In this document: one piece after another, positions 27,369 through 28,368 of the stretch | How positions within the stretch are numbered: position 1 is the first letter of the stretch | Layout of the letters: each line of letters starts with the position of its first letter | Assembly (NCBI GenBank): GCA_030407315.1 | Contig: JALQPE010000846.1 | Location: forward strand, 1 to 28,368 | Source: Asparagopsis taxiformis | Taxonomy: Eukaryota > Rhodophyta > Florideophyceae > Bonnemaisoniales > Bonnemaisoniaceae | DNA: 28,368 nt | Direction of reading: 5' to 3' | The notes under the pieces: generated by a model | What the model saw: the letters and a program-made list of their open reading frames with translations, nothing else | Told to the model about the DNA's origin: nothing | The model's database searches: none | Position numbers and translations under genes: made by a program

Positions 27369-27688
27369 AAAATGCTTACCAACATTTCGAGAAGGCGGGC
27401 TGGCATTGGAAAGCATCGTTTGAAAACAGATTTTCTGCCGTGGTGAGGGAATGCGTGAGTGATAAGTATATCCGTCGGCGGTTACATTGGCACATATCAA
27501 ACGGGGATGCAATTTCGAAACTCAATAGCTTAATTTGCGACTTTCAGTGGATCACAAAAAGCGATTGTGCCACGATACCATTAGACAATTCGAGTCTGAA
27601 GAGACCATTATGCTCCACGCTGAACTGGTATGTGTCGTTTGAAGGTGCATCGAAGAAGAAAACAAAACGGACAGCAAACGAATTATGA
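27368..27688 (+). pseudogene. helical region following NB-ARC, third frame
   Basis: After a one-base shift the protein continues AYQHFEKAGWHWKASFENRF and then LHWHISNGDAISKLNSLICDFQWI. This resembles the helical segment that follows the winged helix in Apaf-1-like STAND proteins (His-Leu helices ending in LL-x-D-x-x-W-hydrophobic). It ends at TGA 27686-27688 without any sensor repeats, so the C-terminal ligand-sensing part is missing or was never here. Confidence 0.65.
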
Positions 27689-27711
27689 GCAAAGCTGAAG
27701 TTACCAAAGCC

Positions 27712-28368
27712 TTACGCTCTCTGGAAATCGATACGATCAGTTCTACCTCCGAACAGTGGTTTAGGCTCACCACGGAGCTGTTGGCTGATGGAAACGTAAT
27801 CGAAAATACTGTGACAGTCACCGAAATCATACGAGCAACAATAAGCGCCGTTGGCGGTAGACGCCCTCACTTCTACTACGGCAGTATCTTTCGCACCACC
27901 ACCTGTTGAATCGACAACTTCAAGTGTGAATGTTGTTTTCCCAGTCGGAAACATGGCTTCAACCATGCCCGACTTGTTGTTATCAACCCTCTTCACTACC
28001 TTGCCATCGATGTTTTCTTTCGATGTCCACTTGTATGACACAATGGTACCGGACACTTCAGGACCCGGATCACTGTAGTGAGAGTGAGATTTTGTACCAT
28101 CCAAAGACACCAGCGCCCTTTCATTCGGAAGGAGATTGTCGTGGCTCCCGAGACGTCGCAGGAAACTACAGATGGAGGCGGGGCGGTTGGTTGAGTTGGC
28201 GGAGCTGTTGTCGAAGGCAACTGTTCTTCGATCAGCACACATGGTGGTGGGAACTGGTTGCAAGGTCTGTTCTGTGCGAGAACGTCGCAACTGCAGCAGA
28301 GATCTCCGGGAGAGAACCCTTCACATCCGTCACCGCCACATTGACGGCAATCCGCCACACAGAAAGCC
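27712..28368 (-). pseudogene. fragment of a Cys-rich, PKD-domain protein, frameshifted and edge-truncated
   Basis: On the minus strand the frame open at the window edge reads a Cys-rich segment (CVADCRQCGGDGCEGF, DLCCSCDVLAQNRPCNQF) and a Thr/Pro linker (STTAPPTQPTAPPPS). Near 28130 the coding passes into another frame: LPNERALVSLDGTKSHSHYSD, IVSYKWTSK, FPTGKTTFTLEVVD and DTAVVEVRAS. That is a PKD-type beta-sandwich (LDG-x-x-S, Y-x-W and V-x-D-x-x-G landmarks). PKD domains with Cys-rich segments are typical of cell-surface or secreted proteins. After the PKD the frame runs into unrelated sequence and stops at 27712. One base change or a missed intron could explain the shift. The 5' end lies to the right of the window. 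Confidence 0.6.

Overview
The window is eukaryotic nuclear DNA from a repeat-rich but intron-poor genome. It carries nested LTR retrotransposons of both the Ty3/gypsy (chromodomain) and Ty1/copia classes, compact reading frames without obvious introns, AATAAA polyadenylation signals, and NB-ARC, WD40 and PKD gene fragments. A red macroalga (Chondrus-like florideophyte) would fit, but that is an inference; nothing here identifies the species.

Layout. (1) 1-9725: a degenerate gypsy chromovirus on the plus strand, entering from the left edge. It is broken by frameshifts and by a complete, very young copia element on the minus strand (3587-8456, intact 1405-aa Gag-Pol, target duplication GTGTG). 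The gypsy 3' LTR ends in a WD40-repeat gene whose 3' fragment (9726-10088) survives. (2) 10089-12126: intergenic DNA with one small basic-protein gene (11140-11532) and its poly(A) signal. (3) 12127-16126: an older relative of the first copia element on the plus strand. It has one frameshift and has lost its RNase H domain and 3' LTR at an abrupt junction near 16126.

(4) About 16127 to 24344 or beyond: the most interesting segment, which looks like a cellular DNA transposon with three genes. They are an 864-aa RNase H-fold (DDE/D-like) transposase candidate, a 986-aa protein joining a ParB-like domain to a permuted (beta-class) DPPY DNA methyltransferase, and, divergently, a 340-aa protein that keeps the N- and C-terminal domains of the transposase but lacks its catalytic core. 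Each gene has a perfect palindrome shortly after its stop codon. This reads as transposase, DNA-modifying partner and catalytically dead paralogue in one mobile unit. I did not find terminal inverted repeats or a target duplication, so the ends are unproven.

(5) 24441-24856: a four-copy tandem array with a period of about 100 bp, each unit carrying a palindrome. (6) 25440-27688: an Apaf-1/STAND-like NB-ARC gene in several frames, preceded by a mosaic of its own duplicated fragments. (7) 27712-28368: a frameshifted, convergent fragment of a Cys-rich, PKD-domain (probably extracellular) protein running off the right edge.

The two copia elements share unusual architecture: LTRs of only 112-124 bp, a hairpin immediately before AATAAA, a primer-binding site matching the internal (anticodon-arm) part of initiator tRNA-Met, and a leader with tandem repeats.
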